Shown piece by piece: positions 1 through 6,613 of a stretch of DNA of 7,559 nt. Source of the stretch: Gammaproteobacteria bacterium (GTDB lineage Bacteria; Pseudomonadota; Gammaproteobacteria; Steroidobacterales; Steroidobacteraceae). Position numbers and translations under genes: made by a program. A model generated the notes under the pieces. It searched no databases. It saw nothing but the letters and a program-made list of their open reading frames with translations, and was not told the origin of the DNA. The DNA lies in contig JAQGOE010000081.1 of NCBI GenBank assembly GCA_028293725.1, positions 1-7,559 on the forward strand, given 5' to 3'. Position 1 is the first letter of the stretch, and the number at the start of each line of letters is the position of its first letter.

Positions 1-906
1 CTCCTCCAGGTCTTTTCGTCCTTCCGTATAAACCCAGTAATGCAGCGTAGGTGCTTCGACCGCGACCCGCGCCGGATCAGGAACCTCATCCGGAAGCGCA
101 CCCAGAATGGCTTCGAAGCGCTCGCGGAGGATCGGCTCGATCTCCGGGTGAGTCAGGATGTAGAGATCGTTGCGTCGTATGCCGCGCAGCACGCGTCGCC
201 CCACTTCCAACGGGTCCATACCGACATCCATCATGGCCTTCACGCCTGAATCGGACGCATCCTTAGCAACGGTGGCCCGATATCCGGAGTTGCCGAAACG
301 TTCTGGACGGAGGCTCGCGTGCTGGTGAATCTCAGTGCGCACCAAGTGAGGACACAGCACCGATACCCCGATTCCGTCCTCAGCCAGTTCGCCGCGCAAA
401 CATTCCATCATGCCCACGACGGCCATTTTTGACGCCGTATAAATTCCGGCCCCCGCCCCGGCGAAGAGTCCCGCCACCGAGGCGGTCGTCACAATGTGCC
501 CGCCTTCCCCATGAGCCAACATGCGCGGCAGGAAGGTCTGGAGTCCGTTGACGACCCCGCCCACATTCACGCCCAGCACCCAGTCCCAGTCGTCGTACCG
601 GGCGGACTTCAGGGAACCCAAAAGACCGATACCGGCGTTGTTGCAGAGCACGTGCACCTTGCCGAAGGTGGCTTCCACGCTATCCGCCGCGCGGGCGTAA
701 GCTTCCCGGTCTGTCACATCGAGCTCGAGTGCGAGCACCTGAACGCCAGCGCTCTGCAATTGCGCCTCCGCCCGCGCAAGTTGCTCGGGGCGCACGTCCG
801 CCAGCACGATCTTCATATCGGCTTCGGCAAAGGCTACTGCAAGGCCGAATCCCACACCGCTGGCGCCCCCGGTAATGAACGCCACTTTTCCCGCAAAATC
901 CTGCAT
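1..906 (-). CDS. Classical SDR-family NAD(P)-dependent oxidoreductase (partial; C-terminus beyond left edge)
   Basis: The first 302 codons of a short-chain dehydrogenase/reductase are open to the window edge. The cofactor motif TGGASGVG is at residues 12-19, an Asp ends beta-2 at residue 37 (favouring NAD(H) in this family), and D63 lies in LDVTD. NNAG is at 89-92. The catalytic tetrad is N114, S143, Y156 and K160 (YTASK). Family knowledge: such enzymes oxidise alcohols or reduce ketones in the cytoplasm. The substrate cannot be read, but the neighbouring transporter, receptor and hydroxylase suggest a dehydrogenation step in catabolism of an imported compound. At over 302 residues it is longer than the usual ~250 aa, with an extra C-terminal region after the fold. 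ATG 906 is chosen because GAGGGG lies just upstream; an in-frame ATG at 918 would add four residues. It is transcribed divergently from the MFS gene across an AT-rich control region. Confidence 0.93.
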   Translation of the reverse strand, partial: MQDFAGKVAFITGGASGVGFGLAVAFAEADMKIVLADVRPEQLARAEAQLQSAGVQVLALELDVTDREAYARAADSVEATFGKVHVLCNNAGIGLLGSLKSARYDDWDWVLGVNVGGVVNGLQTFLPRMLAHGEGGHIVTTASVAGLFAGAGAGIYTASKMAVVGMMECLRGELAEDGIGVSVLCPHLVRTEIHQHASLRPERFGNSGYRATVAKDASDSGVKAMMDVGMDPLEVGRRVLRGIRRNDLYILTHPEIEPILRERFEAILGALPDEVPDPARVAVEAPTLHYWVYTEGRKDLEE

Positions 907-974
907 GTGTCCCCTCATTGCGCACCCCGGATGAGCTGCTTGCCACCCTACAGCAAGCTCATTTATCGCACAAT

Positions 975-993
975 ATTATCATTTTATGATAAT
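975..993. promoter_or_regulatory. Perfect palindrome, probable operator between SDR and MFS genes
   Basis: Eight-base arms ATTATCAT and ATGATAAT flank a 3-bp TTT spacer, in an AT-rich island inside GC-rich DNA. It sits about 70 bp upstream of the SDR start and 85 bp upstream of the MFS start. Size and symmetry fit a dimeric helix-turn-helix repressor (TetR or MarR type), but no regulator is encoded here, so the family is inference. On the plus strand it contains -10-like hexamers (TATGAT at 985-990, GATAAT at 988-993), so it may overlap a promoter. Part of it recurs upstream of the TonB receptor. Confidence 0.6.
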
Positions 994-994
994 T
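979..994 (+). repeat. Shared 16-bp motif, copy 1 (TCATTTTATGATAATT)
   Basis: This block matches the minus strand at 6570-6585 at 15 of 16 positions (T here, G there, at position 12). Both copies lie in upstream regions and nowhere else that I found. Two AT-rich promoter regions could share short strings by chance, but 11 contiguous identical bases followed by 4 more after one mismatch suggests a common regulatory site. Confidence 0.5.
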
Positions 995-1000
995 TAAGTC

Positions 1001-1025
1001 GTGATCATTCCCCTGGGACGATCAC
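1001..1025. promoter_or_regulatory. Nested inverted repeat upstream of the MFS gene
   Basis: Outer 6-bp arms GTGATC (1001-1006) and GATCAC (1020-1025) enclose inner arms TCCC (1009-1012) and GGGA (1015-1018). It could be a second operator or an RNA hairpin in the MFS leader. It has no T-tract, so an intrinsic terminator is unlikely. Arms this short can occur by chance. Confidence 0.3.
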
Positions 1026-1046
1026 TCACCTGAGGGGGGCCGGACT

Positions 1047-1082
1047 GTGATTTGCACTGCCGCACGCGAACTTCGTCCATGA
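1047..1082 (+). CDS. Possible 11-codon leader ORF coupled to the MFS start
   Basis: A GTG at 1047 is preceded by GAGGGGGG (1032-1039) at 7 nt, the only good ribosome-binding sequence upstream of the transporter. The frame runs 11 codons (M-I-C-T-A-A-R-E-L-R-P) and ends in TGA at 1080-1082, overlapping the MFS ATG at 1079 as ATGA. The MFS ATG has no obvious Shine-Dalgarno sequence of its own, so reinitiation is a plausible way for it to be translated. Alternatively the purine run serves a TTG at 1052, in the MFS frame, which would lengthen the transporter by nine residues and make this ORF spurious. Confidence 0.3.
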   Translation: MICTAARELRP

Positions 1083-2383
1083 GCACCGTAACCGGCGTAG
1101 TGAGACACCCGCGGGCGCTGAGTTATGAGAACCGCCTGCTCCTCGTTCTCACGCTCGGCGGGGCGGTGGCGGCCCTGGATGCGCAATCCCTCTTCTATCT
1201 CAGCCCCTTCGTGGCCGCCAGCCTGGGTCTGAGCAACACCCAGATCGGCGTGGTGTCCTCCATCGTGCTGCTGACGTGGTCGATTTCCGGCTACGCCATC
1301 GGCGCCCTCTCCGACCGTAGCGGCCGGCGCAAGCCCTGGCTCGTCGCCACCTTCGTGATGTTTGCGGCTTGCTCATTTCTGAGCGGCCTGGCCGGCTCGT
1401 TCGCCCTGCTCCTGGGCGCACGGCTGCTGATCGGCCTGGCCGAGGGACCGGTCATCCCCGTATCCCAGTCGATCATGATTCGCAACTCCTCGCCGCATCG
1501 GCGCGGCTTGAACATGGGCATCGTGCAGAATTTCGGCGCGCAGCTCGTCGGCTCGCTCGTGGGTCCGCTCGTGTTGGTGCAGATCGCCACCACTCTGGGC
1601 TGGCATGCAGCCTTCTACATCGCGGGAATTCCGGGTCTGCTGGTGGCCCTGTTGATCGCTGTCCTGGTGAAAGAGCCGTCCGCAGGTGACTCACCCGGCC
1701 CGGCGGTATCCGCACAGCCCGCGGTATCCGCACAGCCCGCGCAATCCGCACAGCTCGCACCGCCAGCGCTATCCACGCACGCCGCCGGCCTCGGCCTGTT
1801 GGGTTTGGTTCGGGTTCGCAACATCCGGCTCTGCATCCTGATCAGTTGCTGTATCGTGGCGTGGTATTTCCTGCTGCTCTCGTTCCTGCCCCTATATTGC
1901 GTGCGCGTCCTGCGAATCTCGGCGGCCAGCATGAGTGTCGTCATGAGCGCGATCGGCGCGGCCGGCGTCGCTTCAGCACTACTGGTGCCCGCCTTGTCGG
2001 ACCGCTTCGGCCGCAAGGCGGTCATGATAATCTTCAGTTTTTCGGGCCTCATTGCTTCGCTGGCACCGCTGTATGTCGGAAGTGGCCTGGGAGCGCTGAT
2101 TGGCCTGATATTTCTAGGGTGTCTCACGCTGGGAACCGTGCCGCTGTTCATGGCAACCATTCCGCTGGAGTCCGTGCCCGGCCGCGACGCCGCCTCCGCG
2201 ACGGCGCTCGTCATGGGCGTGGGTCAGATCACGGGCGGGTTTCTGGGACCGGCGCTCGGGGGCATGTTAGCCGATCGTTGGGGACTCGCCGTCCCACTGT
2301 GGATGGCCACCGGCGCGGCGATCATCGCGGGCCTGTTGTCCCTGCGCCTGATCGAAACCGCGCCGCAGCCCTCACTGTCATGA
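1079..2383 (+). CDS. MFS transporter (12 TM, inner membrane)
   Basis: A 434-aa major facilitator protein with two halves of six hydrophobic segments. The first half has a buried acidic residue in TM1 (D34) and the classic motif A in loop 2-3, G75-A-L-S-D79-R-S-G-R-R-K85. The pseudo-symmetric copy is D308-R-F-G-R-K313 in the second half. The cytoplasmic loop after TM6 (about residues 199-235) is Ala/Pro/Ser/Gln-rich and contains a tandem AVSAQP repeat. Family knowledge: secondary transport, usually proton-coupled, of small organic solutes. Given the neighbouring monooxygenase and outer-membrane receptor, uptake of a catabolic substrate is the likely role, though efflux cannot be excluded. ATG 1079 overlaps the stop of a possible leader ORF; TTG 1052 is an alternative start in the same frame. 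It converges on the monooxygenase gene, and the two 3' ends overlap by 6 bp. Confidence 0.93.
   Translation: MSTVTGVVRHPRALSYENRLLLVLTLGGAVAALDAQSLFYLSPFVAASLGLSNTQIGVVSSIVLLTWSISGYAIGALSDRSGRRKPWLVATFVMFAACSFLSGLAGSFALLLGARLLIGLAEGPVIPVSQSIMIRNSSPHRRGLNMGIVQNFGAQLVGSLVGPLVLVQIATTLGWHAAFYIAGIPGLLVALLIAVLVKEPSAGDSPGPAVSAQPAVSAQPAQSAQLAPPALSTHAAGLGLLGLVRVRNIRLCILISCCIVAWYFLLLSFLPLYCVRVLRISAASMSVVMSAIGAAGVASALLVPALSDRFGRKAVMIIFSFSGLIASLAPLYVGSGLGALIGLIFLGCLTLGTVPLFMATIPLESVPGRDAASATALVMGVGQITGGFLGPALGGMLADRWGLAVPLWMATGAAIIAGLLSLRLIETAPQPSLS
1703..1756 (+). repeat. In-frame 18-bp tandem repeat within the MFS gene
   Basis: Three head-to-tail units occur at 1703-1720, 1721-1738 and 1739-1756. The first two are identical (GCGGTATCCGCACAGCCC, encoding AVSAQP); the third has three substitutions and encodes AQSAQL. 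The unit is a multiple of three, so copy-number changes keep the frame. It falls in the central cytoplasmic loop, normally the most length-tolerant part of an MFS protein. Confidence 0.9.
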
Positions 2384-3976
2384 TGCGACTCGCGGCCACG
2401 TCGCCGCAATGAGCGCCTCGAAATGCTTCACCGCAGAGCGCGGCTCGGTCAGCACAAATGCGGCCGCCACGTAGTGATCGGGACGAACCAGCAATGCATG
2501 TCCACGATACGCTGCGAGACTTTCCGCAAACCCACCGGCACTGTCGACCACGATCTCGATGTCTCCGTTCACCCGCGGCGACGATCCAGGAGCACCCACC
2601 GCAACGAGCCGGACTTCTTGTTGGCGCCAGATCGGCTCGCTCGCCAGCCGGCTGAACGCCTCGAGATCCGCCGCCTGACACAACAAGGAGAATTGCGGCC
2701 CCAAGACCTCATCCAGCAGAACCTGCTCCCCCTTCGAGCGGCTGACTCTGGGTTGTTGCAATAGCCGGCCCACCAGCCCGCGGCGCCCCTGACGGCGCTC
2801 GCTGAGCAAAAAGCCGTGGCCAAAGCGCGGCTGCGGCTTGTACTTCATCTGCCCGAAATAATCGCGCACGCGCGGCCACGCGCCGAGCAAGCGGAAACCC
2901 GTTTGCACGAGCCATCCGGAGAGCCGGGTGGCGGGCGCCATAATCCGTCCCATTCTCAGCGCCAGCTGGATCATCTGCTGCACGTGGTCGCGCCGCTCGG
3001 TCTCGTAAGTTTCCAGCAGCCGGGGCCCGAGGCGGCCGGTCACCACGAAAGCGAGTTTCCACGCAAGATTGTGCGCATCGCGCACGCCACTGTTCATCCC
3101 CTGGCCGGCGAACGGAGGACTGAGGTGCGCGGCATCGCCCGCAAGAAACACGCGCCTGGAGCTCCAACGCTCTGCGACCCGGGCGTGAAATCGGTAGACG
3201 ACTTTCCGAGTCAGCGTACTGCCGGGCATGGCGCCGAAGCGCGCCAGGAAATGGGCCACCACTTCGGCGCGGAGCATCTGCTCTGCCGTCTCGCGCGGAC
3301 GGAGCTTGATTTCGAAGCGTCGCGTGTCATTCGGCCCAGGCAAGGCGATGCAGGCGCGCGCGGGGTCACAGAACACGTAGGTGTTACGGCTCGGCGCCCG
3401 GGCGTTATCGAGGTCGAGAATCAACCACGCCTCTTCGAAGCTGCGTCCCTGCAACTTGACTCCGAGAGCCGTGCGTACCGTGCTACCGGCTCCATCGCAC
3501 CCTATCAGGTAGTCACACTCGACACTTCCGCCCACGGCCCCGTCGAGATGGACTCGAACACCGGAAGCACCCTCTTCGAATTCCCGCACCGTCGAGGAAA
3601 ATGCAGTCGTGACGTGCGGGAAACGGCGCAGAGCATCTCGCAACTGCGCCTCCAGCAGCGGCTGCCGGAATGCATTCCGGCGTGGATATCCATAGGGCTG
3701 CTCGGTGGGGTCGACACGCAGAAACATGCGTCCGGAGCGACCGTAGTACTCCGAGCCATACCCGCGCACGATGCTTCCCAGCACAACATCCACCACACCG
3801 ACCGCTTGCATTGTCCGCAGCGACTCATCATCTATCGATACCGCGCGCGGCTCGCCGACCGTTGCGGAATTACGCTCTACTAGCAGAACCTCCACACCAT
3901 AGGACCCCAGCAGGTTGGCGAGCGTCAATCCTGTCGGCCCCGCACCCACCACGACGACGGGGTAATGCCTTCTCAA
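2378..3976 (-). CDS. FAD-dependent aromatic hydroxylase, MhpA/PheA/TfdB-like
   Basis: A 532-aa class A flavoprotein monooxygenase. The N-terminal Rossmann motif GAGPTG is at residues 11-16, with the ribose-binding acid E34 and R44 after it. The DG motif is CDGAGSTVR (160-168). The GD motif starts at G280-D281 and runs through P287-P288, GQGMN (291-295), D300 and NLAWKL. The C-terminal ~120 residues resemble the thioredoxin-like domain of this family (LLVRPDHYVAAAF). Family knowledge: NAD(P)H- and O2-dependent hydroxylation of phenolic rings, as in 3-(3-hydroxyphenyl)propionate hydroxylase (~550 aa); the substrate here is unknown. The TTG start at 3976 is forced: an in-frame stop lies upstream, no earlier ATG or GTG exists in frame, and later starts would remove the FAD motif. 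GAGGG at 3986-3990 sits 9 nt before it. It lies 29 bp downstream of the receptor gene, probably cotranscribed. Confidence 0.93.
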   Translation of the reverse strand: MRRHYPVVVVGAGPTGLTLANLLGSYGVEVLLVERNSATVGEPRAVSIDDESLRTMQAVGVVDVVLGSIVRGYGSEYYGRSGRMFLRVDPTEQPYGYPRRNAFRQPLLEAQLRDALRRFPHVTTAFSSTVREFEEGASGVRVHLDGAVGGSVECDYLIGCDGAGSTVRTALGVKLQGRSFEEAWLILDLDNARAPSRNTYVFCDPARACIALPGPNDTRRFEIKLRPRETAEQMLRAEVVAHFLARFGAMPGSTLTRKVVYRFHARVAERWSSRRVFLAGDAAHLSPPFAGQGMNSGVRDAHNLAWKLAFVVTGRLGPRLLETYETERRDHVQQMIQLALRMGRIMAPATRLSGWLVQTGFRLLGAWPRVRDYFGQMKYKPQPRFGHGFLLSERRQGRRGLVGRLLQQPRVSRSKGEQVLLDEVLGPQFSLLCQAADLEAFSRLASEPIWRQQEVRLVAVGAPGSSPRVNGDIEIVVDSAGGFAESLAAYRGHALLVRPDHYVAAAFVLTEPRSAVKHFEALIAATWPRVAS

Positions 3977-4005
3977 GAGCGTAATCCCTCGCGTTCAGTT
4001 TCCCG

Positions 4006-6426
4006 TCAAAACGATCGCTTGACCGACAGAAACCACGTCCGCGGTTGACCCGGACGCCCGACCACCATTCCACCGGCGTTGTATTGGCTGTACACGGTGG
4101 ACCAATAGAACTTGTCAAACAGATTGCTGACGTCGAGACGCACCTGCCAGAGCGCATCGTTGCTGTCGTACGTCAAATGCCCATCCGCCAGCCCGTATTG
4201 CGGAATCATTGAATACGGGTTGTTGTTGGGATCGGCATAGGACTTTGACTGCCAGCTATAGTCGAGTCGCGGTGTGACAGTTCCGGCTCCCCCGAGCGGC
4301 ACGGCGTACTGCACCCCTGTGTTGCCTTTCAGCTTCGGGGTATACGGCGCCATATCGCCTTTGGCCACACCGCCGGCTACGGCCGCAGCCGCGCCGAGTT
4401 CCAGGATGTCGTACTTCAGATAAGCCCCGGAGAGATTGAACAGCAGACCCCGGGCCGGCTCCGCCTGCAACTCCGCCTCCGCGCCCGTGATTCTCACTTT
4501 GCCCGCGTTGGAGATCGTGGAGCCCGGCACACCGTTGATGTTGACGGGAATGCTCAACTGCAGGTCCGTATAGTTGTTGACGAACGCCGCCAGATTCGCG
4601 CGCAACCTGTTATCCAGCCACTGGGATTTCGCGCCAATCTCGTAGGCGCGCAGATTTTCCTCCTTGAACGGCGTCGCGAAGATATAGGAGGTCGGCCGCG
4701 GGTTCACTCCCGGCCCCTTGAAGCCGGTGGAGAACGAGGCGTACGTCATGAGCTCCTGTGTAAGCTGGTATTGCAGAGACAAGCGGTAGTCGAAGCGCTT
4801 GGTTCCCGAACGGGCCACCAGGTCCGGATTGAAACCGGTGAGATAGACCGGGGTGGCGCTGGGCGGGTTGTTGGGATTATCGAGGAGCCGATCGAAGGTG
4901 TACTCCTTCGTGGTGTCCGTGTAGCGAGCCCCGGCTTCCAAACCCAGCTTGTCAGTCACGTGGTACAACAGGTGGACGAAGCCGGAGCGGTCCTCGTCGC
5001 GCACGGGATCCGTGCCGTAAAAGGCGGGATTTCCATCGAAGGCCACGGGCACGAAGGCAACGTCGATGTAGTCGTTGAGCTCGGTCAGCGCGTGGTAGAA
5101 GTATCCCCCGACGGTCCAGTCCAGTGCCTTGTTGAAGGCAGTGCCGCTGATATCGAGCTCATCGCTGATCTGGCGATGGTAGGGCCTCATATAGTTATCG
5201 TTGATCTGCCAGGGCGCGGCCGCCCAGATCTCGATGAACTCGCCCTGGTAGGTGCGGTAGGCCAAGGTGTTCTTCAACTGGAACCCCAGTCCGCTATCCC
5301 ATTTCACCGAGCCCGCGACGCCCCAGGAGCGCATGTCGTTGCGGTCCGGAAAACACAGACCGTTTTGCTGATCACAAAAGGTCACGTAAGTCGAAAAGCG
5401 ATTGCCGGTGATGAAGCGATTGTCGAAAGGAATCCCATACGGGGAGGTCGGACCTACGGCGTGCACTCCGGTCCACGGCACCCCGTTCTGTCCGAGCACG
5501 GCCGGGTTGATCGCCATCAGGACATCGTCCCCCGCGACGCCCTTGTCATTGGAGATGTCAGCGGAGAGTTTCAGATCGAGGCTGTCGGTGGGCAGATAGC
5601 GGATATCGATGCGGCCGGCCTGCACAGAATCGCCACCCAGGGTCCCCCGGTCGCAACCGCCGCCTTGCCGCGCTGGCGAGGTCGATTGGAGCGTCCCCGC
5701 CAGAGTCGGATGGGCGCAGACAAAATCGACCTGGTGCACGTAGCCGTCGATCGAGTTGGACCCGCCGGAAACGCGCACAAACAGCTTGTCGGGGATCAGG
5801 CCCCAGTCGAAGGAGCCCTTGACCTGCTCGCGACTATAGCCGCCATAACCGACCTCCACCGACCCTGTATTCGTGCCGCGCGGCTCGGGGGTGAAAATTC
5901 GCACCGCACCGCCCTCGTTGCTCTTTCCAAACAGCGTCCCCTGCGGTCCGCGTAATACCTCGACATGATCGATGTCGGTAAGCTGCAGCGGCGCACCGAA
6001 CAGCGTGCCGTGATAAACATCATCGACGTAAAAGCCCACGCCGGGCTCAAACGCGGGAATGGCGTCGTACTGGCCCACGCCACGAATAAACGCGACCACC
6101 GACTTCCCGAATCCGCCGGTGTTCTGTTCCAACGTGACGTTCGGAGCGGTGCGCGCCAAGCCGGCAATATCGGTGATGCCGCGCGCTTCCAGGTCAGCTC
6201 CAGTGATGGCACTGATCGAAATCGGTGTCGTCTGCAGATTCTCCGACACGTGCCGGGCGCTCACCACGATCTCCTCCAGAACACCGCTGCCGTGTTCAAC
6301 TGTGTTGGAGTCGACATCCGCCGCGGCGGCCCACGCCGGCAAACTCAACGCTACCCCTGCCAACATCGCGCCGGTTGCGCAACGCCGCGCCCGGCGGCCC
6401 ACCAAGTGTTCCAGATACGCTCGCAT
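4006..6426 (-). CDS. TonB-dependent outer-membrane receptor
   Basis: An 806-aa TonB-dependent receptor. A signal peptide (Arg-rich n-region, hydrophobic 17-31, cleavage probably in the AWAAAADV stretch near residue 36) is followed by a TonB-box-like LEEIVVSA (50-57). The plug domain (about 60-190) has IRGVG (114-118) and RGPQGTLFG (159-167). The 22-strand barrel follows, ending in KRSF with the C-terminal Phe typical of outer-membrane proteins. Cys pairs in two predicted loops (VDFVC...GGGC; FCDQQNGLC) may form disulfides. Family knowledge: proton-motive-force-driven uptake of siderophores, sugars or hydrophobic compounds. Linkage to an aromatic hydroxylase favours an organic substrate over iron, as inference. 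ATG 6426 is chosen because AGGGGGG lies 6 nt upstream and the signal peptide begins correctly; ATG 6486 would add 20 residues that spoil the signal sequence. It is the first gene of an operon with the monooxygenase. Confidence 0.94.
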   Translation of the reverse strand: MRAYLEHLVGRRARRCATGAMLAGVALSLPAWAAAADVDSNTVEHGSGVLEEIVVSARHVSENLQTTPISISAITGADLEARGITDIAGLARTAPNVTLEQNTGGFGKSVVAFIRGVGQYDAIPAFEPGVGFYVDDVYHGTLFGAPLQLTDIDHVEVLRGPQGTLFGKSNEGGAVRIFTPEPRGTNTGSVEVGYGGYSREQVKGSFDWGLIPDKLFVRVSGGSNSIDGYVHQVDFVCAHPTLAGTLQSTSPARQGGGCDRGTLGGDSVQAGRIDIRYLPTDSLDLKLSADISNDKGVAGDDVLMAINPAVLGQNGVPWTGVHAVGPTSPYGIPFDNRFITGNRFSTYVTFCDQQNGLCFPDRNDMRSWGVAGSVKWDSGLGFQLKNTLAYRTYQGEFIEIWAAAPWQINDNYMRPYHRQISDELDISGTAFNKALDWTVGGYFYHALTELNDYIDVAFVPVAFDGNPAFYGTDPVRDEDRSGFVHLLYHVTDKLGLEAGARYTDTTKEYTFDRLLDNPNNPPSATPVYLTGFNPDLVARSGTKRFDYRLSLQYQLTQELMTYASFSTGFKGPGVNPRPTSYIFATPFKEENLRAYEIGAKSQWLDNRLRANLAAFVNNYTDLQLSIPVNINGVPGSTISNAGKVRITGAEAELQAEPARGLLFNLSGAYLKYDILELGAAAAVAGGVAKGDMAPYTPKLKGNTGVQYAVPLGGAGTVTPRLDYSWQSKSYADPNNNPYSMIPQYGLADGHLTYDSNDALWQVRLDVSNLFDKFYWSTVYSQYNAGGMVVGRPGQPRTWFLSVKRSF

Positions 6427-6521
6427 CGTCTTCCCCCCTGCTTGAAGCGAAAGTGAACAGCAATCCCGGCACGCCCTGCCGCCCATGCCCTCGCTGTCGC
6501 GGCCGCGCAGGCAAGTGGGCT

Positions 6522-6527
6522 CTCCTT
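6522..6527 (-). promoter_or_regulatory. Strong Shine-Dalgarno-like AAGGAG in the receptor leader, apparently without a matching gene
   Basis: On the minus strand AAGGAG stands 7 nt before a TTG (6514-6512), ideal spacing. The frame it opens is not the receptor frame; it runs to a TGA at 6296 inside the receptor gene and encodes an Arg/Gly-rich peptide with no recognisable fold. The receptor's own start lies about 95 nt further downstream. It may be a chance match, a leader-translation device or a vestige. Confidence 0.25.
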
Positions 6528-6541
6528 ATAATTGAGATATT

Positions 6542-6571
6542 ATTATTCTCTCTATTTGAGAATTTTGTCAA
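6542..6571 (-). promoter_or_regulatory. Sigma70-type promoter for the TonB receptor-monooxygenase operon
   Basis: On the minus strand a perfect -35 box TTGACA (6571-6566) is followed after 18 bp by AATAAT (6547-6542), five of six matches to the -10 consensus. Transcription would start near 6535, giving a leader of about 110 nt before ATG 6426. The -35 box lies within a palindrome and directly abuts the shared 16-bp motif, which suggests repression or close-contact control. Confidence 0.6.
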
Positions 6572-6577
6572 TTCTCA
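6557..6577. promoter_or_regulatory. Palindrome overlapping the receptor -35 box, probable operator
   Basis: Perfect 8-bp arms TGAGAATT (6557-6564) and AATTCTCA (6570-6577) are separated by 5 bp. On the minus strand TTGACA straddles the inner edge of one arm and the spacer, so a bound dimer would block RNA polymerase. The repressor is not encoded in this window; a TetR-like protein is a guess based only on the size of the site. Confidence 0.55.
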
Positions 6578-6585
6578 TAAAATGA
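6570..6585 (-). repeat. Shared 16-bp motif, copy 2 (TCATTTTATGAGAATT)
   Basis: This is the reverse-strand counterpart of 979-994, with one mismatch in 16. Its 3' TT is the start of the receptor's TTGACA box, so it sits exactly at a promoter. Around TCAT-TTT-ATGA the flanks here are less symmetric than in copy 1 (6 of 8 positions per arm pair correctly). Confidence 0.5.
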
Positions 6586-6613
6586 CAACTACGCCCATTT
6601 CTGGCAGGTGCCC

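Noticed and set aside
496..1050. Plus-strand 184-codon open frame over the SDR gene and its promoter
   Set aside because: It is antisense to a convincing SDR and runs through the AT-rich control region without any domain signal.
2024..2032. ATGATAAT half-site inside the MFS coding region
   Set aside because: It matches one arm of the 975-993 palindrome but has no second arm and lies in coding sequence, so chance is the simplest explanation.
2816..3883. Plus-strand 355-codon open frame opposite the monooxygenase
   Set aside because: It is antisense to a gene with complete FAD motifs; its His/Arg-rich translation has no recognisable domain.
4771..5955. Plus-strand 394-codon open frame opposite the TonB receptor
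   Set aside because: It lies wholly inside the receptor gene on the other strand and shows no family motif. Long antisense frames are expected in GC-rich coding DNA.
6296..6571. Minus-strand 91-codon frame overlapping the receptor start
   Set aside because: Arg/Gly-rich with no recognisable fold; only its ribosome-binding-like sequence is noteworthy, reported separately.
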